DNA of 64,000 nt from Candidatus Acidiferrales bacterium (GTDB lineage Bacteria > Bacteroidota > Ignavibacteria > Kryptoniales > JAKASW01). Positions within the stretch are counted from its first letter, which is position 1; each line of letters begins with the position of its first letter. Both the position numbers and the translations under genes were made by a program. Below, piece after piece: positions 54,520-63,872 of the stretch. Under the pieces are notes generated by a model, which was not told the origin of the DNA, searched no databases, and saw only the letters and a program-made list of their open reading frames with translations. The stretch covers positions 1 through 64,000 of the forward strand of contig DATJAY010000002.1 of NCBI GenBank assembly GCA_035515795.1, in the 5' to 3' direction.

Positions 54520-55505
54520 GATTCCGATTTGGAAGAAAGTCCCGCTTTTACAAGGTCGTGGAGATGGATCATGCCCGCCGGTTTATGAAAATCGTCCACG
54601 ACTACCAGCTGCGAGATATTAAAATTCTCCATCAGTTCGAGAGCCGCAACGGCGAGTGTATTTTGTTTCACAAATTTTGGATTTCTTGTCATGACGTCGT
54701 CGATAATCAAGTGAGAAAAATCAAGATCCTTCTGCAGAAGCCTTCGTAAGTCGCCGTCTGTTATTATTCCGACGAGCTGATTATCAGAATTAACCACACA
54801 GGCGGCTCCCAATCTTCCCGACGTCATCACAAGAATCGTTTCCCTGAGAGATGTCGACACGGCAACCTTGGGGATGTCTTTCCCTTTCACCATCAGTTCC
54901 TCCAGTCGCAGGAAAAGCCGCTTGCCGAGGTTTCCGCCGGGATGGAACATAGCGAATTCTTCTTCGGTAAAATTCTTGCGATCCAGCAGTGCGATTGCGA
55001 GTGCGTCGCCGATGACGAGCGCTGCCGTCGTCGAGGCAGTGGGTGCCAGATCGTACGGGCATGCTTCTTGTTCAACACTTGCATCGAGAACGAAATCGCT
55101 TTCTCTTCCCAGCTTGGACACCTTGTTGCCGATGATCGAGATAATTGGAACTCCGATTCGCTTGAACAATGGAACGAGCTGTAGGATTTCTTCCGTGTCT
55201 CCGCTCTTCGAAATGCATACGACGACATCCTCCGGTCTCACCATTCCCAAATCGCCATGGACTGCGTCGCTTGGATGCATGTAAATGGCCGGCGTTCCGG
55301 TCGAATTCATAGTCGCCACGATCTTCCGCGCGATGAGGCCCGATTTTCCCATGCCGGTGATGACAACGCGGCCGTTTATTTTCGAAATCAAATCGACGAC
55401 CCCCGCAAAGGCTTCATCTATTTTATTTTCGAGCGCGCGAATCGCTTCGGCTTCTATTCTGACTACTTCTTTTCCTTTTTTAATAGCATCCATCGGAGAA
55501 TTCAT
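54516..55505 (-). CDS. kdsD: Arabinose-5-phosphate isomerase KdsD (SIS + two CBS)
   Basis: A 329-residue isomerase that converts ribulose 5-phosphate to arabinose 5-phosphate for KDO synthesis. The SIS domain (about 35-185) has GRVVITGMGKSGLIARKIVAT near the front and the phosphosugar loop VVCISKSGDTEEILQLVPL, followed by the typical APTASTTAALVIGDALAIAL. The two CBS domains follow (about 205-265 and 275-325, ending GMIHLHDLVKAG). All residues are in place. It overlaps kdsC by 4 nt and lptC by 4 nt. Also called KpsF/GutQ in other species; KdsD is preferred because of its KDO neighbours. Confidence 0.93.
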   Translation of the reverse strand: MNSPMDAIKKGKEVVRIEAEAIRALENKIDEAFAGVVDLISKINGRVVITGMGKSGLIARKIVATMNSTGTPAIYMHPSDAVHGDLGMVRPEDVVVCISKSGDTEEILQLVPLFKRIGVPIISIIGNKVSKLGRESDFVLDASVEQEACPYDLAPTASTTAALVIGDALAIALLDRKNFTEEEFAMFHPGGNLGKRLFLRLEELMVKGKDIPKVAVSTSLRETILVMTSGRLGAACVVNSDNQLVGIITDGDLRRLLQKDLDFSHLIIDDVMTRNPKFVKQNTLAVAALELMENFNISQLVVVDDFHKPAGMIHLHDLVKAGLSSKSES

Positions 55506-56008
55506 ATCTTCTTCTGCGCCTTTAAGATTAGATCGATTATTTCCCGGACGGCACCTTGTCCGCCGCGCGACTTGCTGACGTAATCGACTTTCGTCCGCAC
55601 TTCTCTGACCGCATTTGCCGGCGCAGCGCTGAATCCGACTTTGCGAAGGAGCGGAAGGTCAAGGATGTCGTCGCCAACGTATGCGATCTCTGATGATTCA
55701 AGCGAATAGATTTTCTTGATCTCCTCGAATGGAGTTATCTTGTCGATTGATCCCTGATATAGATCGACAACGCCGAGTTCCATGGCGCGCCGCTTAACGA
55801 CCTCGGATTGCCGCCCGGTAATTATTCCGACTCTGATTCCGCTGTTCGTCGCATTTGTGATCCCGAAGCCGTCCTGCGAGTCGAATATTTTCATTTCGAT
55901 GCCGTCGGGTCCGTAAATTATGGTTCCATCGGTAAGGACTCCGTCGACGTCCAGAAAAATTGCTTTGATTTTTTTCAGCTTCGGAAGGAGTGATTGTAGT
56001 TTTGTCAT
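55502..56008 (-). CDS. kdsC: KDO 8-phosphate phosphatase KdsC
   Basis: HAD-family phosphatase of 168 residues that removes phosphate from KDO 8-phosphate. Motif I is FLDVDGVLTDG (catalytic Asp pair, about 18-28), with motif II near ITGRQSEVVKRRA and motif IV in YVGDDILDLPLL. It is a short cap-less C0 type, typically a tetramer. It overlaps kdsD by 4 nt and follows kdsA by 70 nt. Together kdsA, kdsC and kdsD give the full pathway to KDO from sugar phosphate; only the activating synthetase KdsB is missing. Confidence 0.93.
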   Translation of the reverse strand: MTKLQSLLPKLKKIKAIFLDVDGVLTDGTIIYGPDGIEMKIFDSQDGFGITNATNSGIRVGIITGRQSEVVKRRAMELGVVDLYQGSIDKITPFEEIKKIYSLESSEIAYVGDDILDLPLLRKVGFSAAPANAVREVRTKVDYVSKSRGGQGAVREIIDLILKAQKKI

Positions 56009-56078
56009 TTGTACGATCCCTCCGCCGTCTCGCCATCTCTACACGGCAACTTCTTCGAGACAGTTTTCGTCATTCCGT

Positions 56079-56903
56079 TCACAGTTCTCGTCTCAGCATG
56101 TCGATCTTCTTCACCTGAGTGAGCAGCGGCTCGAATGACTCAAACGGGAGTTGCGTGGAGGCATCACTTAATGCCTTCCTCGGTTCAGGATGGGTTTCAA
56201 GAAAGAGCCCGTCAATTCCAACTGCAACTCCGGCGCGAGCGATTGGGAAAATATATTCGGGTTGGCCGCCCGTTTTGTCTTTCTCTGCGCCCGGCAACTG
56301 AACTGAATGAGTCGCATCCAGAATGACAGGGAAGCCGCTGTCGCGCATTATGACCAGAGACCTCATGTCGACAACAAGGTTGTGATAACCGAAGCTTGCG
56401 CCGCGCTCTGTAAGCATCACTTTGGAATTTCCGGTCGCCGCAACTTTGTCAGCCTGCAGCTTCATGTCTTCCGGTGCCATGAACTGGCCTTTTTTTATGT
56501 TGACTCCCTTGCCGGTTTTCCCGGCTGCCTGAAGGAGCTCGGTTTGCCTGCAAAGAAAGGCCGGGATCTGCAGAACATCGGCGACTTCTGCCGCCGCATC
56601 AATTTCAGTTTCAGAATGCACGTCCGTCAAAATCGGGAGCTCAAATTCTCTTCTCACCTCTTCGAGAATTTTCAACGCTTCGTCCATTCCAATTCCCGCA
56701 AAAGATTTGCCGCTTGTGCGATTCGCTTTCTTGTAACTCGATTTATAAATGTAGGGCAAGCGAAGTTTTCCGGTAATCTGTTTGGCTTCGGCCGCTACTT
56801 TCAGTGCAAGCTCGCGGCTTTCGACGACGCAAGGACCTGCGATAATCACGAGCGGATTACCATTTCCGATTTTGATTTTGCCTATTACGATTTCTCTTGT
56901 CAT
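56079..56903 (-). CDS. kdsA: KDO 8-phosphate synthase
   Basis: A 274-residue synthase that joins PEP and arabinose 5-phosphate. Landmarks: LVIIAGPCVVESRELALKVA, the KANRTSGKSFAGIGMDEALKI block, DVHSETEIDAAAEVADVLQIPAFL, the Lys-containing GVNIKKGQFMAPEDM and DATHSVQLPGAEKDKTGG. It lacks the ferredoxin-like N-terminal domain of its paralogue AroF at 48.4 kb. The Lys-Ala-Asn-Arg motif (KANRTS) and the IKKGQF block distinguish KDO8P synthase from DAHP synthase. It is the first gene of the LPS operon; about 230 nt of non-coding sequence before pta precede it. Confidence 0.95.
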   Translation of the reverse strand: MTREIVIGKIKIGNGNPLVIIAGPCVVESRELALKVAAEAKQITGKLRLPYIYKSSYKKANRTSGKSFAGIGMDEALKILEEVRREFELPILTDVHSETEIDAAAEVADVLQIPAFLCRQTELLQAAGKTGKGVNIKKGQFMAPEDMKLQADKVAATGNSKVMLTERGASFGYHNLVVDMRSLVIMRDSGFPVILDATHSVQLPGAEKDKTGGQPEYIFPIARAGVAVGIDGLFLETHPEPRKALSDASTQLPFESFEPLLTQVKKIDMLRREL

Positions 56904-57133
56904 TTGAATTTAGAGATTTTGAGTCACTCCTGAATGAAAGCTGCCGTCGGGAGAACTCTTGAAAAGTGAAGATAGCACACTGAAAACACAGATTCATCCC
57001 GTAGAATATGTGCTCAGTCTTGACTAAGCCCAGATTTCGATTTTCATTGATCGATTGCGATTAACTAATGTATGCAAACCTAATTCTTCCGGATAATCCG
57101 GGCGATTCTGTCGAATGCAACCCTCTTGGGTTT

Positions 57134-58114
57134 TCACACACCCATGACGCAGTTTATCGCAACAACGTCTACTATATCCTGAACGCTGCATCCGCGTGAA
57201 AGATCGAAAGCCGGTTTCTTTAATCCCTGTACAATCGGCCCGAGTGCATCCGCACCGCCCATGCGCTGTGCCATCTTGTAACCGATGTTTCCTGCGTTCA
57301 AGTCGGGAAATATGAGTACGTTGGCCTCGCCCGCGACGGAGCTCGCCGGAGCTTTGCGCTTCGCTACGTCCGGAACGATCGCGGCGTCAAGCTGGAGTTC
57401 TCCGTCTATCTTCAAATGCGCCGCTTTCTTGCGCGCAATCTCGGTGGCCTGCACCACCTTGTCGACCAGCTCATGTTTCGCGCTGCCTTTTGTCGAGAAC
57501 GAAAGCATCGCAACTCGCGGTTCTTCACCGACAAGCTTTTGATGATTCCCTGCGGTGGTAATGGCAATGTCGGCGAGCTGTTCTGCATTAGGATTCGGGA
57601 CTACGCCGCAGTCGGCAAACGTATAGACTTTATTTGGAAACACAATCAGGAAGAAACTTGATACGATAGAGATTCCTTCCTGCATTCCTATTACCTGGAT
57701 TCCTGCTCGAAGTACGTCGCCTGTTGTCGAAAGGGAACCTGCGACGCTTCCATCGGCGAGTCCATCCTTCAGCATCATGGCTCCCCAAAAGAGAGGATGC
57801 TTCATGGTTTGAACAGCCTGCTCCGGAGTTATGCCTTTCGATTTTCTCATCTCATAAAAAGTCCTTGCATATCGCTCCGCGTTGTCGTGATTTTCAGGAT
57901 CCACGATTGCAATTCCGTTAAGGTGAGCTCCTGAGTCCTCTGCTTTTTTGCGGATTTCTTTTTCATTCCCGATAAGGAAAATGTTTGCGATCGTTTGGTC
58001 AGTGATTTTTCGTGCCGCGAGTATCGCGCGCTCATCCGTCGCGTCCGGCAGCACGACCCGGCGGTTCAATGCCTTCGCTTTCGCCTTGATTGATTCAACT
58101 AATTTTGTTTCCAT
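57134..58114 (-). CDS. pta: Phosphate acetyltransferase
   Basis: A 326-residue enzyme interconverting acetyl-CoA and acetyl phosphate. The short form has only the PTA_PTB domain, without the BioD-like or DRTGG domains of E. coli Pta. Recognised blocks are RRVVLPDATDERAILAARK near residue 18, YARTFYEMRKSKGITPEQA, MLKDGLADGSVAGSLSTTGDV, and the C-terminal PDLNAGNIGYKMAQRMGGADALGPIVQG. No acetate kinase gene lies next to it. A 186-nt non-coding stretch and a 230-nt stretch flank the gene, so it is likely monocistronic. Confidence 0.92.
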   Translation of the reverse strand: METKLVESIKAKAKALNRRVVLPDATDERAILAARKITDQTIANIFLIGNEKEIRKKAEDSGAHLNGIAIVDPENHDNAERYARTFYEMRKSKGITPEQAVQTMKHPLFWGAMMLKDGLADGSVAGSLSTTGDVLRAGIQVIGMQEGISIVSSFFLIVFPNKVYTFADCGVVPNPNAEQLADIAITTAGNHQKLVGEEPRVAMLSFSTKGSAKHELVDKVVQATEIARKKAAHLKIDGELQLDAAIVPDVAKRKAPASSVAGEANVLIFPDLNAGNIGYKMAQRMGGADALGPIVQGLKKPAFDLSRGCSVQDIVDVVAINCVMGV

Positions 58115-58300
58115 GATTTTGTTTTCTTGTGATTGTTACGAATAATCTAACCTTCCTGCGCTGAAAGGGCAATGCCGCGCGGAACGGCGTGTTCGCGTTT
58201 CGGTCCGGTAGCCTAACAGTATCGGCTTGCGGATCACTCGGGATGTCAATATAAATCAGCGGAATGATGGTTTGAAGTGCCGAGGTGTGTGATGCGGCTT

Positions 58301-59278
58301 CTAAAAGACGGCCTTAGTGACTTGGTTGCAATGACGGTATTCCACGCAATATAATTTCAATGAGCCCGCGGAGACCTGCAAGCTGATGAGTACATCGCTG
58401 TCGCCGGTCAGGGAAAGTATTTCATAAGGTCGGAACTCATTCACCTTCAATTCGAGAATGCTCCTGTTCTTCGTTATGTCTTTACCGAGAACCAAGTGAT
58501 GCGTGGATTCCATTGAAGTATGAACTCGAACGGATGCTCCTTCTTCCGAGCCGAAAAAAACGTTGACGGACTCGTCTTTCAGGCAGCTGATGTAAACCGT
58601 GCTTCCCGATTTACCCTCGATAAAATCTCGACCGACGAACCACGACCCGCACGGATAAATTGTATTCGGGAGATAGAAGTCGGGAAGAGAAAACTGCTGA
58701 TCGGTCTCCGGGGTAACCAAGCTACTGAACAGGTAGTCGCCGGTGACATATCCCATCTGTTTCATCGTATAGCTGACTGGATGCGGGAAATCGTAATCCA
58801 ACTCACCGATAGCCGGCAGATCCTCTCTGTACCCTGATGCGGCAAGACGTGCTTGAATCGTGCGCTCAAATTCTCTGAAGCTGATTTCACCTTCGCACTG
58901 CAATTTTAGAAATGAATTTGAATCGACAACAAAAAGGGCGGGAACCGCTTTGATCCTTGCTTGATGTTCCATCATGCCGTTTCCGTCAAAAATCGAATTC
59001 TTCATCAGATTGAATCTCTGCAGGGTGAGTTGAGCAGTGTTTCCGCGGAACATGCAAGACAACCGCGGTTCCATGATGAACCAAAATCCTACGGGAAGTT
59101 TTTCGTATCGCCGGGCTATCCGCTGGACCAACTCTACGGCTTCGGAAGAATTCCCGGAAACGGGCTCAAAGAACAGCACAGCGCTGATGAGATTCCTAGA
59201 ATAATCTACTTCTATCCATTCACCGACTACGTTTGTGCCGCTGATTTGAGGCGCCCGCGTTTGATTACTCATTTCCAT
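58301..59278 (-). CDS. Redoxin-like protein with DipZ-type C-terminal domain, no CXXC
   Basis: A 325-residue protein whose first 155 residues resemble a thioredoxin fold (LISAVLFFEPVSGNSSEAVELV, then the cis-Pro turn KAVPALFVVDSNSFLKL). The place of the CXXC motif is occupied by EPVSGNSS, so it cannot be a thiol oxidoreductase of the usual kind. The C-terminal part (GDYLFSSLVTPETDQQFSL, EGKSGSTVYISCLKDESVNVFF, RVHTSMESTHHL, RPYEILSLTG) resembles the all-beta Thioredoxin_10 domain of DipZ proteins. No signal peptide is visible. This is a pattern-level assignment; the role is unknown, perhaps a binding module. Confidence 0.55.
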   Translation of the reverse strand: MEMSNQTRAPQISGTNVVGEWIEVDYSRNLISAVLFFEPVSGNSSEAVELVQRIARRYEKLPVGFWFIMEPRLSCMFRGNTAQLTLQRFNLMKNSIFDGNGMMEHQARIKAVPALFVVDSNSFLKLQCEGEISFREFERTIQARLAASGYREDLPAIGELDYDFPHPVSYTMKQMGYVTGDYLFSSLVTPETDQQFSLPDFYLPNTIYPCGSWFVGRDFIEGKSGSTVYISCLKDESVNVFFGSEEGASVRVHTSMESTHHLVLGKDITKNRSILELKVNEFRPYEILSLTGDSDVLISLQVSAGSLKLYCVEYRHCNQVTKAVF

Positions 59279-59495
59279 TGGTGCTTAATAACTAAATCTC
59301 AATCAAAATTCAATAGCATATCGAGAGTGATTTGTAAGAATATTTTCTCTGATGGACTATTAGACAGCCGCGAGATTCAGATCAGCGCTCGGACTCGCAT
59401 TTAAGGGGAAAATTGACAGCAAGAAACTTCAATAGGATTTTTTGGGACTCTGTAGACGAGATGGCATCATTAGAGAATACTCGATGCACACCGAA

Positions 59496-60188
59496 CTATA
59501 CTATGATAATTCCTTCAAGCCTGAGGAGGTACTCTTTCAATTTGATCCCGCCTGCGTAACCGATAAGTTTGCTGTTGGAACCGACGACCCGGTGGCAGGG
59601 TATCACGATCGGGAGAGGGTTTTTGCTTACTGAGGCTCCAACTGACCTGTAACCTCTGGTGTGAACTCTTTTCGCAATTTGTTTGTAGGTCGTCGTAGTG
59701 CCATACGGGGTCTTGGCAACCTCCGTCCAAATCTTTTGCTGAAATGGCGTTCCGATCAAATCTATATCAAGCTCGAACTTAGAGCGCTTGCCGATGAAGT
59801 ACTCGTTTAGTTGGCGGATCGCGGAGGAGTTCTTTTTCCTGTCGTCGACGATTTCATCCGTTTGAAAATTTGAATTGATCCATCCAAAGAAACTGGATTT
59901 CGAATCTCTCGGGATGGCTATCTTGCACAAGCCTTTTTCAGTCGAAGCAATATAAATGACGCCGATGGGCGATTCGAACGAGGCGCAGAATATCTTCTTA
60001 TTGGAATTGTCGTCATTTGTTTCGCGATGAATGGTCAGCAAACTGCTGGCGACCTCTATGTTTCTGAGAGGTCGTATATTTTGCCATGACTTAGAAAATT
60101 TTACGCGCACTTGTGACACGTTAGCATCTTCGAGTATTATTCGCAAACAATCTTTAAGAAAAGCACAACGACCAGTCTGCTGGACCAC
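59496..60188 (-). CDS. Methylated-DNA-protein-cysteine methyltransferase (Ogt/Ada-type)
   Basis: Repair protein that removes alkyl groups from O6-guanine in a single-use reaction on its own cysteine. The acceptor Cys lies in NPLPIVIPCHRVVGS, and the helix-turn-helix part GTPFQQKIWTEVAKTPYGTTTTYKQIAKRV matches the family. From the frame opening the protein is 230 residues, but the recognised part is about 165 (from KKIFCASFESPIGVIY). The first 65 residues match nothing and have no ATG. A GTG opens the frame at 60188, and internal GTG or TTG starts are equally possible. It may therefore be shorter than given. Confidence 0.85.
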   Translation of the reverse strand: MVQQTGRCAFLKDCLRIILEDANVSQVRVKFSKSWQNIRPLRNIEVASSLLTIHRETNDDNSNKKIFCASFESPIGVIYIASTEKGLCKIAIPRDSKSSFFGWINSNFQTDEIVDDRKKNSSAIRQLNEYFIGKRSKFELDIDLIGTPFQQKIWTEVAKTPYGTTTTYKQIAKRVHTRGYRSVGASVSKNPLPIVIPCHRVVGSNSKLIGYAGGIKLKEYLLRLEGIIIV

Positions 60189-60218
60189 AGTCCCCGAAGC
60201 GATTCATGACGCTTCAAT

Positions 60219-60863
60219 TTAGCTGATACCGTATTTCAAGAAGTGAGCCAGCAACTCGTAACCAATATAACCGCTAAACACCAACATAATAATGCCGGAA
60301 ACTTTAGAAAGCAATGTAAGCGTCTCGGCTTTGAAAGAATCTCGCTTCCAAAATATCGCTTTCAGGAGCGAATAATACCAGAGCGCTGTTCCCGATCCTA
60401 CTCCCAATGCGAAGAGGATTCCATCACCGATATTTCCGATAATCGATTCCTGGGATTGGATTATACCGCTGAGAGTTATCCAGAATGCGACAAGTGTAGG
60501 ATTGGACACGTACATGAAAACTCCTACCAAGAATGCGCTGTGGAACCTGCCATTTTTCGGGACCAGATTTTCATAACGGAAACTCTCAACTTTTGTCGCC
60601 ACATCTCTTATCCCGAGATAGAGAAGAAGGATGAAGCCGATAACTTGAAAAATTATGTTTACTGTAAACTTGTGAACAAATGCGGAGAGGCCCAGCATGG
60701 CAGCGGCACAGTAAAAAAAGTCCATAGCCGATGCACCCAACCCGACTGCAAAAGCATTACTGAAACCCTGTTTGAATCCTTTTGAGATAACAGTGACGTT
60801 GATCGGACCGACCGGTATGGAAATGACAATGCCTATGATCATACCCAGCACGAATGCGATCAT
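60219..60863 (-). CDS. LysE-family amino-acid/metabolite exporter
   Basis: A 214-residue polytopic membrane protein of the LysE/RhtB family. Hydrophobic segments are seen at about 1-25, 38-60, 65-88, 113-135, 148-168 and 185-206. The early motif GIVISIPVGPINVTVISKG, including the P-V-G-P turn, and AFAVGLGASAMDFFYC match the family signature. These proteins export basic amino acids, threonine, homoserine lactones or other small metabolites by proton exchange; the substrate here cannot be told. The stop is 30 nt from the alkyltransferase frame, both on the minus strand, so they may share a transcript. Confidence 0.85.
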   Translation of the reverse strand: MIAFVLGMIIGIVISIPVGPINVTVISKGFKQGFSNAFAVGLGASAMDFFYCAAAMLGLSAFVHKFTVNIIFQVIGFILLLYLGIRDVATKVESFRYENLVPKNGRFHSAFLVGVFMYVSNPTLVAFWITLSGIIQSQESIIGNIGDGILFALGVGSGTALWYYSLLKAIFWKRDSFKAETLTLLSKVSGIIMLVFSGYIGYELLAHFLKYGIS

Positions 60864-61075
60864 ATGGACGCTTTGCCCCTAAGGCAATTCTTTATGAAAA
60901 TTCTTTTCACCCGCATAAAAGGCTAACAAAAATAAAGAACGGAAAAACAAATTGCAATCTTTAACTGAAGCTCGAGTCACAAGGAGTCACCGTCGCACCG
61001 ATGTTTACCTTGATTTTCAGAGACCGGTTCTTTATGATTTAATCTGCGTTTTAAATCAAATTGGAGGTATCCTGA

Positions 61076-63046
61076 ATGTCACTTAAGCATTCTTTTTATT
61101 TTTTGTTACTGAGCATCGTTGCGGCAGGCTGTGCGGCCAGTTCGAATATCGATGACAAAGTAATTGCCGTAGTCGGAAGCAAGAAAATTACTTACGGCGA
61201 ATTCAAGCAGCAATATTCGAAGAATTATCTCGGCGGTTCCGACTCGATAGCATCGACCGAGAGCAAGGAAAAGTTTCTCGATCTTCTTGTGGATTACCAC
61301 CTGAAACTCCTCGATGCAGAAGAGGAGCGCATTCAGGTCGATCCGGAGGTGAAGGCTGAGCTGAAAGGTTACAGGGACCAGCTCGCGGTGAGTTATGTCA
61401 TGGAACGAGAGATTACTTTGCCGATGGTGCAGAAGATTTACGACCGGCAGAAATACGAGGCACGGGCCGAACAGGTGTTTATACCTTTTGCCGGCGATAC
61501 CGCGAAAGCCCACAACCAAGCGCTCGAGGTAATCAAGGAACTCAAAGCGGGAACTCCGATAGATTCCATGATGAAGAAATATCGCGGCGGAGACACTTAT
61601 TATGTTACTGCCGGTACATTTCTGCAATATGTCGGTGGAAGAGAATTTGAAGACATGTTGTTCACGCTTAATCCAGGCGATGTTGGACCGGTTCCTGTAC
61701 AGACGGCCTACGGCTACATCATCGTCAAATTGTTGGAACGGAGACCACGGGTCGAGAGCGTGCGCGCAAGTCACATCCTCATTCCCATATCCGGATCTAC
61801 TCCAGCGGATACACTGAAAGCATTCAACGAGGCGGTCGCAATTATGGATTCCGTAAAACAAGGAGTGGACTTCGGCAAATTAGCATCGGACAATTCTTCC
61901 GATAAATATTCGGCAGCAAAGGGAGGCGACCTCGGATTCTTCTCGCGCGGCATGATGGTCAGGCAATTCGATCAGGCGGCATTCAGCATGAAGGTTGGTG
62001 AAGTTGCCGGTCCTGTGAGAACGAGATTCGGTTACCATATAATTAAGTTGACGGACATAAAACCGCTGCCTCAATTTGCCGAGGTGAAAGATAAAATACG
62101 CGAAGCTTATCTGAACGGAGGATACAAACTGGATTTTTCGGCGTTCATAGATCAACTCAAAGCCAAGTACAATTACAAACCGGATGGCGAAACGCTGAAG
62201 TTCCTTTATAGCAAAATAGATTCTGCCAAACAATTTGATGGAAACAATTTTGATTCGCTTCTGACGCCCGCAGAACGGCAAAAAGCATTGTTCACATTCG
62301 ACAATTCCGCCGGCACAATCGATACTGTCCTGTCGCTGGTGAAGTCAGGGAACATACAGGCTCCTCAAACGCTCCTGAACTGGCAGAATCTGAGTTCGCT
62401 CGTGGATGAATCTGCTAAACAAATGATCATTACTTATTACGCCGATTTAAAAGCGGAGACTTATCCGGACTTCGATTCGCTTATCGCCCAATATGAAAAT
62501 GGGATTCTAATTTATCAGGTTGAGCAGAAGAACGTTTGGGGAAAAGTGGCTTCAACCGACAGCGTCCTGAAGCCGTACTATTTTGATCACATTAACAAAT
62601 ACTATTGGCCCAATCGAATCGACCTCAGCGAGATTCAGGTATTAACCGACAGTCTTGCCAATTTCATTTACGATTCGTTGAAAGCTGGCGGAGATTTCGA
62701 TTCGCTCGCGGTGAAGTATACGAAGCGGCAGGGGATGGTCGAGAAGGACGGACATTGGGGATTGGTTGCCGATTCCACGAACGCTCTCTCCATGGCGGCA
62801 ATGAAAATGAAGGAAGGAGAATTCGGTAAGCCGATCAACTTTGAAAACGGCTACTCGATAATTAGGGTCAACAAGTTTGTCCCATCCGGACCGAAGACTT
62901 TCGAGGAAGCGCGTCCGGAGGTATCTGCAGACTATCAAGAAGCCGAATCTAAGGAAGTTCAAAAAGAATGGATCGAAAGCTTGAGGAAGCGATTCGGCGT
63001 TCAAATCGATGACAAGACGTTCCGTGAACTTCTGGCAGGAAAATGA
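61076..63046 (+). CDS. PpiC-type peptidylprolyl isomerase lipoprotein (three rotamase-like repeats)
   Basis: A 656-residue periplasmic foldase. The signal ends VAAGCAASS, so Cys19 is lipidated. An N-terminal SurA-like helical region (about 25-135) has the core KITYGEFKQQYSKNYLGG. Three parvulin-like segments follow: ARAEQVFIPFAG to GYIIVKLLE (partly degraded), the best-conserved ESVRASHILIPISGS with AAKGGDLGFFSRGMMVRQFD and FGYHIIKLTD, and DLSEIQVLTDS with HWGLVADSTNALSMAAM. The strong ribosome site TTGGAGG precedes the ATG. It is followed 4 nt later by a second SurA-like gene and then SurA, a three-gene foldase cluster probably feeding outer-membrane proteins. Confidence 0.87.
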   Translation: MSLKHSFYFLLLSIVAAGCAASSNIDDKVIAVVGSKKITYGEFKQQYSKNYLGGSDSIASTESKEKFLDLLVDYHLKLLDAEEERIQVDPEVKAELKGYRDQLAVSYVMEREITLPMVQKIYDRQKYEARAEQVFIPFAGDTAKAHNQALEVIKELKAGTPIDSMMKKYRGGDTYYVTAGTFLQYVGGREFEDMLFTLNPGDVGPVPVQTAYGYIIVKLLERRPRVESVRASHILIPISGSTPADTLKAFNEAVAIMDSVKQGVDFGKLASDNSSDKYSAAKGGDLGFFSRGMMVRQFDQAAFSMKVGEVAGPVRTRFGYHIIKLTDIKPLPQFAEVKDKIREAYLNGGYKLDFSAFIDQLKAKYNYKPDGETLKFLYSKIDSAKQFDGNNFDSLLTPAERQKALFTFDNSAGTIDTVLSLVKSGNIQAPQTLLNWQNLSSLVDESAKQMIITYYADLKAETYPDFDSLIAQYENGILIYQVEQKNVWGKVASTDSVLKPYYFDHINKYYWPNRIDLSEIQVLTDSLANFIYDSLKAGGDFDSLAVKYTKRQGMVEKDGHWGLVADSTNALSMAAMKMKEGEFGKPINFENGYSIIRVNKFVPSGPKTFEEARPEVSADYQEAESKEVQKEWIESLRKRFGVQIDDKTFRELLAGK

Positions 63047-63050
63047 CAGG

Positions 63051-63872
63051 ATGGCAGTTCGCCTGATGATTGGGCTGGCGATTTTGTTGGCCGGATGTTC
63101 CCGTCATCAGGAAAACGGACGCCGTCTTGCATCTGTTAATAATTCATCGCTTTACGTGAAAGACATAGCTTCTCACGTGGATACGAACTCGGCCTACGCA
63201 GTCAGGAATTACGTTTCCAATTGGGTCAGTCAGCAGCTTTTGTTTGATGCGGCAAAGAAGGAAGGACTCGATAATGCGCCTGAGTTTCAAGAAAGCGTGG
63301 CGGAATATACCCGGCAGCTTGCCATAACGATGCTTCTTAACAGGAAGGTATACGAAGTTCCCATACAATTAAGCGAGGACGAGATTTCCAATTATTACAA
63401 TTCTCACCGCGACGAGCTTCGGGCGAACAATGAAATTGTCTGCGTGAATCTTGCCGCGTTCGACAAGAGAAGCCGCGCTGTGTCCTTCAGGAATGCGCTT
63501 GTGTCAGGCTCATCGTGGAACGACGTGTTCAACGATATACCGACCAACGCTATCGTCGATGTGAAAGATTCCGTGTATATCACATCATCCAGTGTCCATC
63601 CGGCAATTTGGAACGTTATCCAATCACTCGAGACTCGAAGGATATCGTTCCCGATCCAGGTTGATACGTTGAGTTACGTCGTGCAGGTCATTAAGAAATT
63701 TGGTGTTGGAGATTTGCTTCCTATCGACTATGCATCTCCGCACATAAGAGAGCGGCTGACGATCGAGAAGAGACGTCAACGCTACCATTTGCTGTTAGAT
63801 TCACTTCGTTCTGCCGGAAATTTTCAGATCGATCCGAGTGTTGCTATTAGAGACACGAATGTTGAGGAATGA
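63051..63872 (+). CDS. SurA-like lipoprotein without a clear rotamase domain
   Basis: A 273-residue lipoprotein from the chosen ATG at 63051. The signal is MAVRLMIGLAILLAGC with Cys16. The following region has the SurA/PpiD N-terminal helical look (NYVSNWVSQQLLFDAAKKEG, PEFQESVAEYTRQLAITMLL, QLSEDEISNYYNSHRDEL), but the parvulin domain between about residues 120 and 240 is poorly conserved. It may be a chaperone only. An earlier frame opening at 63009 would overlap the previous gene and spoil the signal. It ends within one base of the SurA ATG (TGATG), so the three are translated together. Confidence 0.78.
   Translation: MAVRLMIGLAILLAGCSRHQENGRRLASVNNSSLYVKDIASHVDTNSAYAVRNYVSNWVSQQLLFDAAKKEGLDNAPEFQESVAEYTRQLAITMLLNRKVYEVPIQLSEDEISNYYNSHRDELRANNEIVCVNLAAFDKRSRAVSFRNALVSGSSWNDVFNDIPTNAIVDVKDSVYITSSSVHPAIWNVIQSLETRRISFPIQVDTLSYVVQVIKKFGVGDLLPIDYASPHIRERLTIEKRRQRYHLLLDSLRSAGNFQIDPSVAIRDTNVEE

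Noticed and set aside
48425-56903. aroF and kdsA considered as a duplicated pair of DAHP synthases.
   Set aside because: They have distinct family motifs (aroF has a ferredoxin-like domain, kdsA the KANRTS motif and KDO neighbours), so both are ordinary paralogues with different reactions.
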